Positions 10,980 to 23,336 of a DNA stretch of 64,000 nt are shown in pieces (within the stretch, counting starts at the first letter, position 1; every line of letters starts with the position of its first letter). The stretch covers positions 88,125,501-88,189,500 of the forward strand of contig JASDFA010000007.1 in NCBI GenBank assembly GCA_035772735.1. Direction: 5' to 3'. Source of the DNA: Datura wrightii (Eukaryota; Streptophyta; Magnoliopsida; Solanales; Solanaceae). Under the pieces are notes generated by a model. That model saw only the letters and a list, made by a program, of their open reading frames with translations, ran no database searches and was not told the origin of the DNA. The translations under genes and the position numbers were made by a program.

Positions 10980-12220
10980 GGTGCTTGTGAAAACCTCAGG
11001 TGATGTCTCCTGGTCCTATTGACAACCCAAGGCATTAAAATGATTTTGAACACCCCATGAACCTGATGCTTCTCCTCCAATACCTATGCCCTGACCTAGA
11101 GTAGCCTGTGAACCAAATCTAAAAGGGCAGATAGAAGATGATGAGGTTGTTACAGAACTTGAAGGCTAAGCCATATCACTTCTACCTCCATCTGGGCAAT
11201 ACCGTATAATATGGCTAAGTTGCCTATAATGATAACATAGACCTAACCTATCTAGGTCCTCACAACACTGAGCATATAGGGGTAACAGTGGTCTCATTTA
11301 GCATGTACGCTTCTGATGGCGAGAGCTAGAAGGGGCTGAACTCTGACCTTATCTCTGTCCCTAAAGTTGAGGTGGAACACTTTCAAAAGAACAAGCTAAC
11401 TGCCTTAGAGACTGAATTTTAGGGTCAGTAAGAGACTTCCAATAAAATCAGACAGTTCTAGCTCTTTTACTCTGCTCCCTCTCTTTAGTATCCCAAATAC
11501 AATGAGTTAGATATTTTATTGTATGAGCGTAAGCTTGAAATAGGGAAATATCAATACCCTCCTACATAACCACCCATGTACAATCTCTAACCCAATAGGG
11601 TCCAAGACCTACAACAAATTGTACTTTGGCTTGCATAGTCCACACAATATTAGGAGCATACCTTGCCAATGAATTAAATCTATGGCTATATTCTCGAATG
11701 CTCATACTACCCTACCTAAAGTTTAGAAACTGATCTAGTCTGGCCTCTTGGATCTCCTAGGGAAGGTGATAAGATAGAAATGCCTCTGAGAAATCCTCCC
11801 ATTTAGCTAGTGGCACATCTGATCCTCTGGATAGATCCCACACCTCATAACACATAATAGCTAAATCATGGAACCTAAGATGCCAGCTTTACTACTTTTG
11901 TCATTGTAGCATGCATTACTTGTAGCATTCTATATAGCTAGCCAATATAGTCCTGAGGGTCCTTATTAGGATCAGATGGAGGAATAACAGGTGTTACAGG
12001 ATTGCAGTTCTATCTACCTTAGGTGTTAGTGGAGTAGGTGGAGTTGGAAGTGCGAGATCTTTATTAACATTAAGCTCGGCTGGAGCTATAGAAATAGGAA
12101 TCTCTGGAGTAGGAGATTCACTTTGTTCCTCTAGTCTATATTTTTATTAAAGAGAGGGACAAATGGTACCTTCGCCAGTGTAGTATCAAGTTGTCAGCTA
12201 ACCATTTTCCTATTCATAGG
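10980..12220 (-). pseudogene. Element E gag and nucleocapsid, decayed
   Basis: On the minus strand the frame probably began near 12220 (MNRKMVS then a stop, then LDTTLAKVPFVP). The region at 11700-11830 encodes the LPYHLP... and FLRYSPEYSH-like gag segments in broken form, and about 11190-11250 encodes a zinc-knuckle relic CYHYRQLSHIIRYC with the second Cys changed to Tyr. No frame is long enough to be listed as a gene. Assignment rests on order next to RT, the knuckle and the primer site. Confidence 0.6.
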
Positions 12221-12439
12221 AATTTCTAAAACAAGAGTACTGAAGCACGATTTTTAGATTTCAAATATTCTTATGACTCTGCTCTATAGCACGATCTATG
12301 AACGAAAGAAGTGAGACAATTCCTAAATGTCATGTAGCCTCCTGATTATAAGTATGGTGTACAACATACCCATAAGCACGAGTCTCCTAGACACAACTTG
12401 TGGACTCTCTGACACTTAATACTGCTCTATTACCAAGTT

Positions 12440-13159
12440 TTTCATGCATAAATCTGGGAGGAACAACTTGCACCCAATGCCTACCTAATCGAGCAATACA
12501 CTGTATCTCAGTTGTAACATGATGTTTTTTCCATCAAGACAATAATCATAAGCTGCTGGATAAAACAAGAAACATAGACTGCCAAGATCTCAATAACTAA
12601 ACACTAATAAAGATAGGGCTGATGAGGCCACAACTCAACAATAACATAACAATAACAAATTGACGAGGCTGCAACACTACTATATATGCAAAAGGTTGGC
12701 AAGGCCATAAATAATAATTGTACAATCCACAACACTAGTCCTTAAAGCCACTAAAGAGTAACAATATGGATGGTCACAACAAGGCCTCGATATACCCATC
12801 AATAGTACACAAAAACTCAAGAATATGCAAAACTAAAAACCTAAACAACTCCCCTAGAAAGAAAGGAGCATACTAACTCAATAGCTGAAGTCACAAGCTC
12901 CTAGTATAGAGGGCGATCAGGACTCTATCTACACCTACAACAAGAATGTAGTTTCCCCAAGTGATGAAATATCAACATGAATAATATGTACTGGTAAGTA
13001 AGGCTGAAAACAGTAATCAAGGGGTAACTGAATCAAAGCCAATAAGATAGAATAAGAAAGAGACAACCTATAACTCTGCAACCTGTTATCTATATGTGCA
13101 TAAATGCATGAAAGGTACGTAATGCCCATGGCCTTCTAATACTATGATAGAGAAATACA

Positions 13160-13190
<31 letters not shown>

Positions 13191-14599
13191 TCATCATCCT
13201 CACCCATAGGCCTTCTAATTGGGAATTATGTCATTTTTAATATAATTTATATAGCCAATAGTTTTCTTTCCTTCAATTATAGATCAAAGGTCACTGCATA
13301 TGTTGTGATGTCAAAATGCATCAACTCTATAACCATGACTTATATATTATTCAATCGTAACTCATAAGATGACCATAGACATGAATATGTGATGTTAATG
13401 TGACTAAGAGTTAAGCAACATAAGGGCCATATGAACATTTAGGAATACCATTAAAGTGACTCCTTAAAGATTTAGAATTATAATAAGACATAATAACGAG
13501 TAGACTTTTGGAGGTTAATGAAGACAGGATAGTAAAAATGCAAAGTTCTTTCACTAAATAGGATTTTCAATCTTAATGATAATTGGTCTTAATTGTCTAA
13601 CAACTAATAACCAATGCCCTCATCATAGGGCCTTTCCTGACAGTTCAACAAATATCATATTTCAATCTGCACAATTCGATTCCAACAATATAAGTAACTT
13701 GGTAAGTGTTGGAGTAAAGGGTAATGATGAATATGTAGGATACGAAAAGGTTAAAGAGATATTATAAACAAATATTCATTTCATGTCATACGTATAGATA
13801 TATGTAACCAGCCAACCAACAATGCCCTGCAAGGGTCTTCTAATACCATGATAGGTTCAATAGAGACAAATTCAACTTACATGATTCACCAACCCAATAT
13901 ATGATTCATAAGCTTAAGAATAGTAAGAACGTAAACACTTATCTAAAGGATTATGGAATATTATTTAAGGAATCTATTTAATTTCAAGAGCTATAAGAAT
14001 AGGATCAACACAATGATGATTAACATGTTCAAATCAACTATAACTTGTGGCATAAGATTCATGAAATTTCAAAGAAAACAGTAGTGCCACCTAAGAAATA
14101 AGTTGTTAGCACCAACATAATAACCCAAAATACTTCTTGATTGATACCTTCCAACATCAGCCAACACAACCCTTATGGACTTCCAAAATAGTCCGTAAGT
14201 CAAACAAATTAAGAATAACAAGTTCGGACAAGAGCGTAGAATCAAGAATCATCACACGGATGAAGGTAGAAACCTTACCTTATCTTGTTAAGTTTCTTAT
14301 CAATGGAGGAGTCAAATTTCTAGAATTTCCTCTTTAACACAACTCCCAAAATAACTCCAAAATCAATGGAACAACTAAACCACAGCAATCTCTACAACCT
14401 CCGAAACTTAATTCTAACTTGGATTATGTTTTCATGGAAGTTTGCCTTGATTTCCCTTTCAGTTTGCCTAAAAAAACATGGCAGAATAGAGAGGAGGATG
14501 AGCTAGTACTTTATAGAAATTATATGACCAAAATAATGAAATTTGTGTGAAAAATTTTGGCTTAAAAAACCTGCTTGACCCGACTCGACCCACCTCGCA
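12440..14599 (-). repeat. Element E 5' LTR, first part
   Basis: Immediately right of the degenerate primer site the plus strand reads AAATCTGGGAGGAACAACTTGCACC, resembling the terminus of the element G LTR (29426 onward, CAAACCCAGGGAGGCG then GGCACCTGGTGCC). This makes 12440 the minus-strand 3' end of the 5' LTR of E. It continues to 14599, where solo LTR F interrupts it. No gene is seen; the small open frames at 13576-13767 and 14137-14337 look like chance. Confidence 0.6.
13160..13190. repeat. (TA)n(CA)n microsatellite
   Basis: About 11 TA units followed by four CA units and a short CATCATCATCC tail. Confidence 0.95.
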
Positions 14600-16012
14600 T
14601 GTAACACACCAAAAGTCTCTAAGATCAGACCCGAGGCATGAAATGGAGAAAAAAAAGAAGAACTAGCACCAGAAATCAAAATGAAGTGTTAAGTGACCCA
14701 TTAGTACACTTGATGATTCATCAAGTTAGTCACTAGGTGGGGGAACTTAGGGGAAGTTTGAGATTCAGAGAGTCTTAATAGTAGGAACAATGATCCGTTA
14801 AGTGTGATGACGAATCGTTAAGAGGAGGCATTAAGTGAGGATCAGAGAAATGGAACTTTATTTTAGGGATGACAGATGGAGGGATATGAGCCATCAAGTC
14901 ACCTAACGGATCTTTAGGTGATCCGTTGGGTCTGCCGGGGGAACTTTCCAACTGAGTCATTAAGGGTATTTTTAGAATTTTCTAGATTTCTACTCCTAAA
15001 CTAAGCCTCTTTAAGCTCCTAAAAGGGTGTATTAGAGGGTTTTATACATTCCTAACCCTCATTCTATTCCGAATATCTAAATTTGAAGATCCAATCCTCT
15101 CAAGACCTCAAGCAATCAAGGTTCTCCAATTCTCTTGGGTTTCATCTTCACGCCCAATTTCAAATCAATTTCATGAGTTTAAGTCTCCAAGCATGATCTT
15201 ATGAATTTCTAGGGTTTGACCCAATTTTGATAAAATATCTCATGTTCTATGAATTCAATTCTCTGATGAATCAATCCATGATTTATGAACCTATGAATTC
15301 AAATTATGATGATTTACTCATTATGCATGAATTTCATGAATCTCGAGTTTATGTATCATGAGGCTAGTTTACGTATATCAAGTATATTTATGAATTTAAA
15401 GATTTTCAACTAAACCATGGAAAACCAAGTGTGTTTCATGATTATGACCATGAGCAATATGCATGTTCTGGGAGTAGTATTTAGCTCTGAGTAGGCTGGG
15501 TTTCAGAACACCCAGTTCTCAGAACTACGTGCCACCATAAGTATGATTATAATTGGGGTCATTAGCAGAGAGTGTTTTCCCCGCCCGAATAGGCTCATGA
15601 GTGATATCACATTTGTATCTTTCTTTGCCCTGGAAAGGCTTAGAACGGCACTGCCAACTTAGTGAGACAATTGGGAATCATGTTCTTATTCATGATGGTG
15701 TCAGTTGTGAGAATCTCCCATTATTCCTCATTTTTTGAGTTGTTCATGTTCAGGATTTATGATATCATGTTTTGTAGTATATTTGACCCATTGATTAGTT
15801 TATGAGATTTTACTTACGATTTCAAACATGTTAAACTACATTATTTAATTTCAAAACCTGGGTCATTATGCTTCAGTTTAAGATGGATAACTCATATTTA
15901 TGACTATCTCACAAATATGATTTTTTGCATGTTGTCCCTACTCTCATGTTTTACTTATCCTACATACTTAGTAAATTCAAAGTACTAATCGCATACTTTT
16001 GCGCTACATCAT

Positions 16013-18289
16013 TGTAATACCCCAGGAAGGCCTAAGAATAGACCGGGGAGTTGAATTTAAAAAGTGTAGAAAACTAGAAAAAACATTACAGAACGGACCA
16101 CAGAATGACTCGTGGTATCAAAACACGAGTCGTTGTATGCTGTCTTTGGTTGGGGTAAGGATGGTAGCGGTGAAGAAAATGAGAGGTATGACGACCCGTT
16201 GTAGGATACAGTGGGCCTTCCTTCACAGTTGTGGTTAGGTTCAGGCTGGGTAATAGTGCAAACAACGGGAGACCCAATGACCCATTAGGAGAAGCCACGG
16301 GTCATTGGTTGTTTTCGTTGTTGGAGGGTAAGAATTCCCAGTATAGGTGACAGGTTGAGACCGCGACTCATTGGAAGGAACCACGAGTCGTGGTGAGGCT
16401 CGTGGTAAGGGGGTTCAGATTTTGTGATGAGTAAACAACGGACAATGTAACGCGTCGTGGGTAGAAGGCACGGGCCATCCAGTCAACCTATTGTTTGGAT
16501 CCGAGACTAGGTCATTCAGCAGTTCATTCCACGAGAGACATGACGGGTCGTGGTGGGTTCCAACGACCCCTTGGTTCTGTCTGTTGGTTCCATCCGGACA
16601 ATTTTCAGGGCAGGTTCATTAAGGGTAATTTTGACTTTTTCACAATATATAACCCTAAACTACATCGTTTTGGCTTGGGAAAGCTGGGTTTTTTAAGAGA
16701 ATGACCTAATCTAAACTCCCATACATGCATGCAAGGATTTTTGACAAGTGATCTAAGGGGAGATTTCAAGCTTTTCACCTCAATTCCTTCAATTTCATTT
16801 TTGGGCTTTTAAGGAGGGTTAGGAGTTGATTATCCCAGGTATGTAAGGTCTTCAATGGGTGGATTCTTCCACGCCGATGCTCCTTCTATATTAATTACTC
16901 AAATTTTATTTAAAAACTCATGGGATTTTATATTTGATTTGTATAACAATTTAATGATTTAATTATGAGTCTTGTGATTTTGAAACTCTATCATTATCTA
17001 CTAATTTTGATCATATTTTGAGTTCTAAATTGATCTTAATATGGCTGATTTTGAAATTTTTAATTAATTAAGCTTGATTATGCATGCCCATGATAAATCG
17101 ATTTATGATCCATTGATGTTGTTGATAAGTCTGGCATGTATTATGAATTAAATCATGAATATGTTATGGTATCTATTATGATCTTATGTAAATTTAAACT
17201 ATATGCATGATCTACAAATATGTATGTATTTTATTAAGCATGAATTATGTCTTTGGCCAACTCACGAGCCTCAAGTCATGGCTAGATCATGTATGTTTCA
17301 AGCACGTTTATGATTAACATGATTTAACTAGCCCATGAACTCATGCCTGTATTATTATGAGAATTATATATGTTTTTGGAGTAGTATCAAACCCGAGTAG
17401 GTTCGGGGCTCATGTTAAGCCTCGGATCTCATGAACTACATGCCACCGTAGGTATGTTGGGACCCTTTCTTGTTGTCCCTGGCCCAAATGGCCCCTTTTC
17501 ATATGTGATCACGCCCTTCATGGTTCCTACCTTTGGCAAGGTATGAACACCCTCCCGACTAGGGTTACAAGTCGAGCTTCATGTGTGCTCATAAGGGGTA
17601 TGTCTGTTAAGAGAATCTCCCACTGTTCCTCATGATTTATGCATGTTTATGATTATGTATATAGGCTCACATCATGTTCAATAGAGATTTTATCTTAATG
17701 ATTATCATTACGATTGTATTATGAATGTTTTGAAAACCTTGAGTCTTATGTTATATTACGATAATTATGTTATGAGCATGTTGTCCTACTCTTATGATCA
17801 TTATGAGTTTTATACATGTTTTAAATGTCCGTTTTACTTACATTGCATACTCAGTATATTCCACGTACTGATGCATACTTTCTATGCTATATCGTCTCAT
17901 GATACAGGTCCCAGTTCTCAGGCGCATCCTCACCCGTAGATAGATTTGGACTTGCTCTCTGTGTACTTGGTGAGTCCTCATGTTCTGAGGGATACATATT
18001 TGCACTCTATGTTATTCTTTTAGTTTCTGGATGTTGGATTAGTTGGGGCGTTGTCCCATCAATTCGCCTTTCATGTTTAGAGGCTTATAAGACTAAAGAG
18101 TTGTATTCCGCCGTATTGTAAAAGTATTGTCCTATCTTCCCTCATGTTATGTTATGATTACATTCTCTATACTAAGTCTTCGGCTCATGTGATTGAATTA
18201 CATGTATGCTTATGCCATGGGTCGACTAGGGGTCCCTCGGGGCTCTTTGTCCCGTGTCTACGATCCGGGAGTACATTCGGGTCATGACA
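16013..18289 (+). repeat. Element B 5' LTR
   Basis: Starts TGTAATACCCCAGG and ends GGGTCATGACA. A TATA-like TATATAA at 16646-16652 lies after the U3 motif array (16098-16580, with GACTCGTGG, CACGAGTCGT and CCACGAGTCGTGG) and is the likely element promoter. The uninterrupted CATGTGTGCTCAT at about 17580-17593 is the empty version of the site where the 3' LTR took up plastid DNA. Confidence 0.92.
16646..16652 (+). promoter_or_regulatory. Putative TATA box of LTR B
   Basis: TATATAA followed by CCCTAAAC; the 3' LTR copy at about 23970 reads ATATATGGCCC and is degraded. Prediction from position and sequence only. Confidence 0.5.
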
Positions 18290-18293
18290 AACT

Positions 18294-18306
18294 TGGTATC
18301 AGAGCC
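18294..18306 (+). other. Primer-binding site of element B
   Basis: TGGTATCAGAGCC begins 5 bp after the 5' LTR and is complementary to the 3' end of plant initiator tRNA-Met as known for this class. Confidence 0.93.
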
Positions 18307-18494
18307 ATAGGTTTATGTGTTCTATGGAGTCTAAAAGTCGCATTAAGTAGAGTCTTTTTCATGGGTGTGAAGCGTGCCACACTTATGACGAAGAGGCTAC
18401 TAGACGTTTAGGAATGTTCCCTTCTTTCATTATCTATGTCGTGCGATGAACATCCTTTACTCCTCTAATTCATGTTATTCACGTTTGCAGAATC

Positions 18495-19650
18495 ATGCCT
18501 CCACGCCGAGTAAATGCCAGGAGGTACAGTAACGATCATGAGGGTGCCCATGATGGAGAGCATCAGCCAGCCCCACCTACTCATGAGGAGCACGTTCCAG
18601 AGCCAGCCGCCCATGCTGAGTTTAGGGCGGCGATTCAGATGTTGGCACAGGCCATGATGGCTCAGGTTCAAAATTAGACTATGGCCCATTATCTGCAAAA
18701 TGGGAATGCAGCAGCTGCAAGGGCAAGGGAATTTTTGTGGATGAGCCCTCCGGAGTTCACTGGGTTGAAAGTAGATGAGGACCCACATGACTTTATTGAG
18801 GAAATTTAAAGATCACCCAGGTTATGGGGGTGAATAATGGGGAATGTGTTAATTTAACCTCCATCAGCTCAAGGGGGTAGCACATATATGGTTCAAGCAA
18901 TGGAGAGGTGTTAGGACAACGGGTGCAAGCCCGATATGTTGGGATGAGTTCCACACCGCGTTCATGGATCGGTTCTTCCCTCGGGAAATAAGGGAGCTCA
19001 AGGCGGCTGAGTTTGTGAATTTGAAGTAGGGAAACATGTTAGTCCAGGAGTATGCCTTGGAGTTTACTACGCTATCTAAATATGCTCCTAAATTGGTGGC
19101 AGTTCAGCGGGCTCGGGTGAGCCGCTTTGTGCATGGGGAAGCAGATTACTTGGAAAAGAATTGTCGGATTGCCATGCTACATCGGGACATCGACTTTCCC
19201 CATATTGTATTGCATGCCCAGCAGATGGAGTCGGTATATAGGAGGCAGAGAGAGTCCAAGAGGGCCAGGACCGACAGCTATAGGGTTTCTCAGGCCAGGT
19301 CAGGAGGTGATCACGTTAGCAGTCTCAGCACAATTCCACTACTCCGGCTCCATCATCAGCTAGCACACCGTCCAAGTTCAAGGGAGACTAGAGGATTAGA
19401 GCTACAGGCTCGAGGGATCATGATAGCATGCAGGTGGAGCGCATTTTCCCAGCGTGTGCGAGATATGGAAAAAATCATCACGGGAGGTGCTTGGTCAGTG
19501 CGGATGCTTGTTTTGGGTGTGGCAAACCGGGGTACAGAATCAGAGATTGCCCTACAGCTAGTTCTACCACTCCAGCAACACGACCCTCTTAGCAGGGTGC
19601 CTCCACTAGTTCGGCAGGTGATCAGCACCGGAACAAGTTTTATGCTCTAG
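18495..19650 (+). pseudogene. Element B gag, broken
   Basis: The likely start is ATG 18495 (MPPRRVNARR). The first frame stops at 18677, capsid segments continue in other frames, and 19036-19650 encodes the region corresponding to YALEFTTLSKYAPKLV and VSRFVHGEADYLEKNC. The zinc knuckle near 19508-19550 reads CFGCGKPGYRIRDC; the expected histidine is tyrosine, so zinc binding is probably lost. Compared with A the N-terminus is better preserved, with a His/Pro-rich stretch (GEHQPAPPTHEEHVPEPAAH). Several frameshifts and stops are present. Confidence 0.82.
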
Positions 19651-19681
19651 TGCCTCACCAGGAGCAGAGGCTTCGCCAAAT

Positions 19682-20824
19682 GTGGTCACGAGCATGTTGC
19701 AAGTCTTCCATGTTGATGCTTGTGCTTTGTTAGATCCAGGAGCTACCTTGTCTTTCGTGACCCCTTACATTGCTAGTAGTTTTGGAGTTAGTCTTGAAAT
19801 TCTATCAGAACCATTCTCCCTATCTACGCCAGTCAATGAATCAGTTGTAGCTAGGTGGGTATATATAGGTTTCGCTATTACGGTGTTGCACAAGGTTACC
19901 TCAGCGGACTTAGTAGAATTGGCCATGACTGATTTTGACATCATTTTGGGTATGGATTGGTTGTTTGCATGTTATTCTTCAATTAATTGTAGGGCCCATG
20001 CAGTGGAATTCTGATTTCCGGGTGAGTCAGTTTTGGAATGGAAGGGTAAGTCAGTTGTACCAGCCGGTCGGTTTATTTCATATTTGAAGGCTAGGAAAAT
20101 GACCTCTAAGGGTTGTATGTACCACCTAGTTAGGGTTAAGGATGTAGAGTCCGAGACCCCGACCATTCAGTCAGTTCCAGTGGTGTGCGGGTATCCAGAG
20201 GTTTTCCCCGATGATTTATCAAGTGTTCCTCCAAAAAGGCAAATTGATTTTGGAATTGATCTACTACCTGATACGCAGCCTATCTCCATTCCTCCTTACA
20301 AGATGGCCCCAACTGAGTTAACAGAGTTAAAGGAGCAGTTGAAGGACTTATTGGATAAGGGTTTCATTAGACCGAGCAAGTCCCCATGGGGCGCACCGGT
20401 CCTATTTGTTTGGAAGAAGGATGGATCCCTTTGAATGTGTATTGATTATCGGCAACTTAATAAGGTCAGCGTCAAGAACAGGTACCCTTTGCCCAGGATT
20501 GATGATTTATTTGACCATCTCCAGGGCGCCAGGTGTTTCTCGAAGATAGATCTCAGGTTTGGGTATCACCAGCTCAGAGTCCGGGAGAGTGATATCCCAA
20601 AGACAGCCTTCAGGACCCGGTATTGCCATTATGAGTTTGTTGTTATGTCATTTGGACTAACCAATTCTCCTGCAGCTTTTATGGATTTGATGAACAGGGT
20701 GTTCAAGGAATATTTGGATATGTTCGTGATTGTGTTCATTGATGACATCCTTATATACTTCCAGAGTGAGGAGGAGCATGCCATTCATTTGAGATTAGTG
20801 CTGCAGACCCTCAAGGATCGTTAG
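19682..20824 (+). pseudogene. Element B protease and reverse transcriptase
   Basis: Protease at 19682-20014 has ALLDPGATLSFVTPY and ends FDIILGMDWLFACYSSINC; a TGA stop follows at 20012-20014. RT continues at 20033-20434 (YPEVFPDDL, PPYKMAPTEL, LLDKGFIRPS, SPWGAPVLFV) and 20435-20824 (DYRQLNKVSVKNRYPLPRID, FRTRYCHYEFVVMSFGLTN, VFIDDILIY). The palm catalytic Asp pair in FIDD is present. The stop at 20432-20434 is TGA where the family has Arg, a CGA-to-TGA change of the kind made by deamination of methylated CpG. RT would be nearly complete but for that codon. Confidence 0.88.
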
Positions 20825-23093
20825 TTGTATGCAAAGTTTAGCAAGTGTGAGTTTTGGTTGGACTCGGTGGCATTTTTTGTCCATGTGGTGTCGAGTGAGG
20901 GCATAAGGGTGGATTCTCAGAAAATTGAAGCTGTGAAGAATTGGCTTAGACCGGTGAATCCTTCAAAAATTTGAAGTTTCTTGGATTTAGCTGGCTACTA
21001 CCGGAGGTTTGTTGGGGGTTTCTCATCTATTGAGGCACCTTTGACTAAGTTGACTCAGAAGAAGGTGAAGTTTCAATGATCGGAAGCTTGTGAGAAAAGC
21101 TTCCAAATGTTGAAGACCCGACTCACTTCAGCACCAGTGTTGACTTTGCCCGAAGGTACTGAAGGCTTTGTTGTATATTGTGATGCTTTGAGAGTCAGAC
21201 TGGGATATGTATTGATGCAGCGTGGGAAGGTAATAACATATGCCTCGAGACAGCTGAAAGTTCATGAAAAGAATTACCTGACTAATGATCTCGAGTTGGC
21301 CGCACTGGTGTTTGCATTGAAGATATGGCGGCATTACTTGTATGGGGTCCACGTGGATGTATTTACGGATCAGAAGAGCTTGCAATATATGTTCACACAG
21401 AAGGATCTAAATCTTCGGAAAAGGAGGTGGTTGGATTTACTAAAGGACTACGACATGAGTGTCCTCTACCATCTGGGCAAGGCTAATATGGTTGTGGATG
21501 TGCTTAGTACGCTCTCTATGGAGAGTGTGTCCCATGTGGATGAGGGAAAGAAGGATTTGGTGAAGGATGTCCACCGACTTGAAAGACTGGGAATTAGATT
21601 GATCTACTCGACTGATGGCGGTGTTATTATGCAAAATGGGTCAGAATCTTCCTTAGTAGTCGATGTCAAATCTAAGCAAGATAAGGATCCGACTGTGAGA
21701 AAGCTGAAGGAAGCAGTGCAGAGTCAAAAGGTGGAGGTTTTCTCCCAAGGGGGAGATGGTGTACTACGATACCAGGGTCAACTATATGTTCCGGACGTTG
21801 ATAATTTGAGAGTTCGGATATTGCATGAGGCACATGGTACTAGATATTCTATCCATTCGAGATCCACGAAGATGTATCGGGACTTGCGAGAAATCTATTG
21901 GTGGGATGGTATGAAGAAGGATATTGCGGAATTTGTAGCTAAATGTCCAAACTGTCAGCAAGTGAAAGTCGTGCATCAAAGGCCAGGAGGTGTACTTCAA
22001 GAGATTAGCATTCCCACTTGGATGTGGGAGGAAATAGATATGGATTTCATTACAGGTCTACCCCATACTCGCTGTCAATACGACTCCATTTGGGTGGTGG
22101 TCGACAGGTTAACCAAGGCTGCACACTTCTTACCGGTCAAAACCACGGATTCGGTGGATGATTATGCTAAGTTGTATATTCAGGAATTGGTTCGACTTCA
22201 TGGAGTATCTTGTCTATTATTTCAGACCGAGGTACTCAGTTTACTTCTCATCTGGTATTCTTTTCAAAAGGGACTTCGGACCCAGATTAAGCTTGCACAG
22301 CATTCCACCCGCAAATGTACAGCCAGGCAAAACGGACAATCCAGACTCTCAAGGACATTTTGAGGGCATGTGTTATGGATTTTAAAGGTAGTTGGGATGA
22401 TCATTTGCCCTTGATCAAGTTTGCTTATAATAACAGTTATCACTCTAGTATCCAGATGGCACCATTTTAGGCCCTCTATGGGTGAAGGTGTAGATATCCC
22501 ATTGGATGGTTTGAGCTTGGCGAGGCAACTTTGATAGGGCCAGATGCAATTCATAAGGCGATGGTGAAGGTCCAGCTGATAAGGGACCGGTTGAAAACCA
22601 CTCAGAGTCTTCAGAAATCGTATGGTGATGTGAGGAGAAGAGATTTGGAGTTTGATGTGGATGAATGGGTATTTCTAAAGGTTCTCCCATGAAGGGAGTC
22701 ATGCGGTTCATAAAGAAAGGAAAACTCAGTCCCCGCTATGTGGGTCACTACCGGGTTATGAGAAGAGTTCGTAAGGTGGCCAATGAGTCGGACTTGCCAC
22801 CAGAGTTATCTTCAGTTCATCCCATCTTTCATGTGTCGCTTTTGAAAAAGTGTTTGGATGATCCAGTCCTGGTAGTCCCGGTAGACAGCATTAGGGTAAA
22901 AAACAACCTCAGTTATGAAGAAATTCACGCTGAGATCTTGGATCTTCAGGTTCGAAAGTTGAGAAACAAAGAAGTAGCTTCAGTTAATGTATTATGGAGA
23001 AATCAGCATGTTGAGGGAGCTACTTGGGAAGCTGAAGCGGATATGAAGGCGAGATACCCACGTTTGTTCTCTACCGGCTCAGTTCTGACTTGA
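20825..23093 (+). pseudogene. Element B RNase H, integrase and chromodomain
   Basis: RNase H is at about 20990-21500 (VYCDALRVRLGYVLMQ, with the first catalytic Asp kept, and FTDQKSLQYMF). The integrase zinc region is ILHEAHGTRYSIH ... KCPNCQQVK. The core has MDFITGLPHT and YDSIWVVVDRLTKAAHF, then a frameshift near 22208 before the second Asp motif, and a Glu-to-Lys change at the third catalytic position (codon AAA 22330-22332 in QAKRTIQTL; A keeps Glu). The C-terminal frame 22665-23093 has LSPRYVGHYRVM, VHPIFHVSLLKKC and a chromodomain-type tail (VRKLRNKEVASVNVLWRN, GATWEAEADMKARYPRLF). Such tails are thought to direct integration to heterochromatin. It stops at TGA 23091-23093. Confidence 0.88.
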
Positions 23094-23321
23094 GGTATCA
23101 ATTCTACTTTACGATCCCATTTAGTTTTCATGTTCAATTCATGTGTTCAAGTTTCTTTCATTTATATGAATGTGTATGTGAAGCATGAGATGAGTTCAAC
23201 TATGTGGTTTGGTTCGGAGGTAGTCATTTCGTGAAAATTTCGGTTAAAATAGTCAAAATTTGAGTATGATAATTGTATATTTCTATTGCTTCTTTTTTCC
23301 TACATTCGAGGATGAATATTT

Positions 23322-23336
23322 CCAAGGGAGAGATAT
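23322..23336 (+). other. Polypurine tract of element B
   Basis: CCAAGGGAGAGATAT just before LTR start TGTAATACC, preceded by ACATTCGAGGATGAAT. Confidence 0.82.

Larger units (their letters stand above)
9562..12439 (-). mobile_element. Element E: old Ty3/Gypsy element, internal region (5' half)
   Basis: Read on the minus strand from right to left: a degenerate primer site at 12424-12435 (GCTCTATTACCA on the plus strand, versus GCTCTGATACCA expected), gag, a protease remnant, and RT broken off at 9562 where element A was inserted. Stops and frameshifts are frequent, more so than in A or B, so E is the oldest element here. The rest of pol would be left of the window. Confidence 0.78.
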
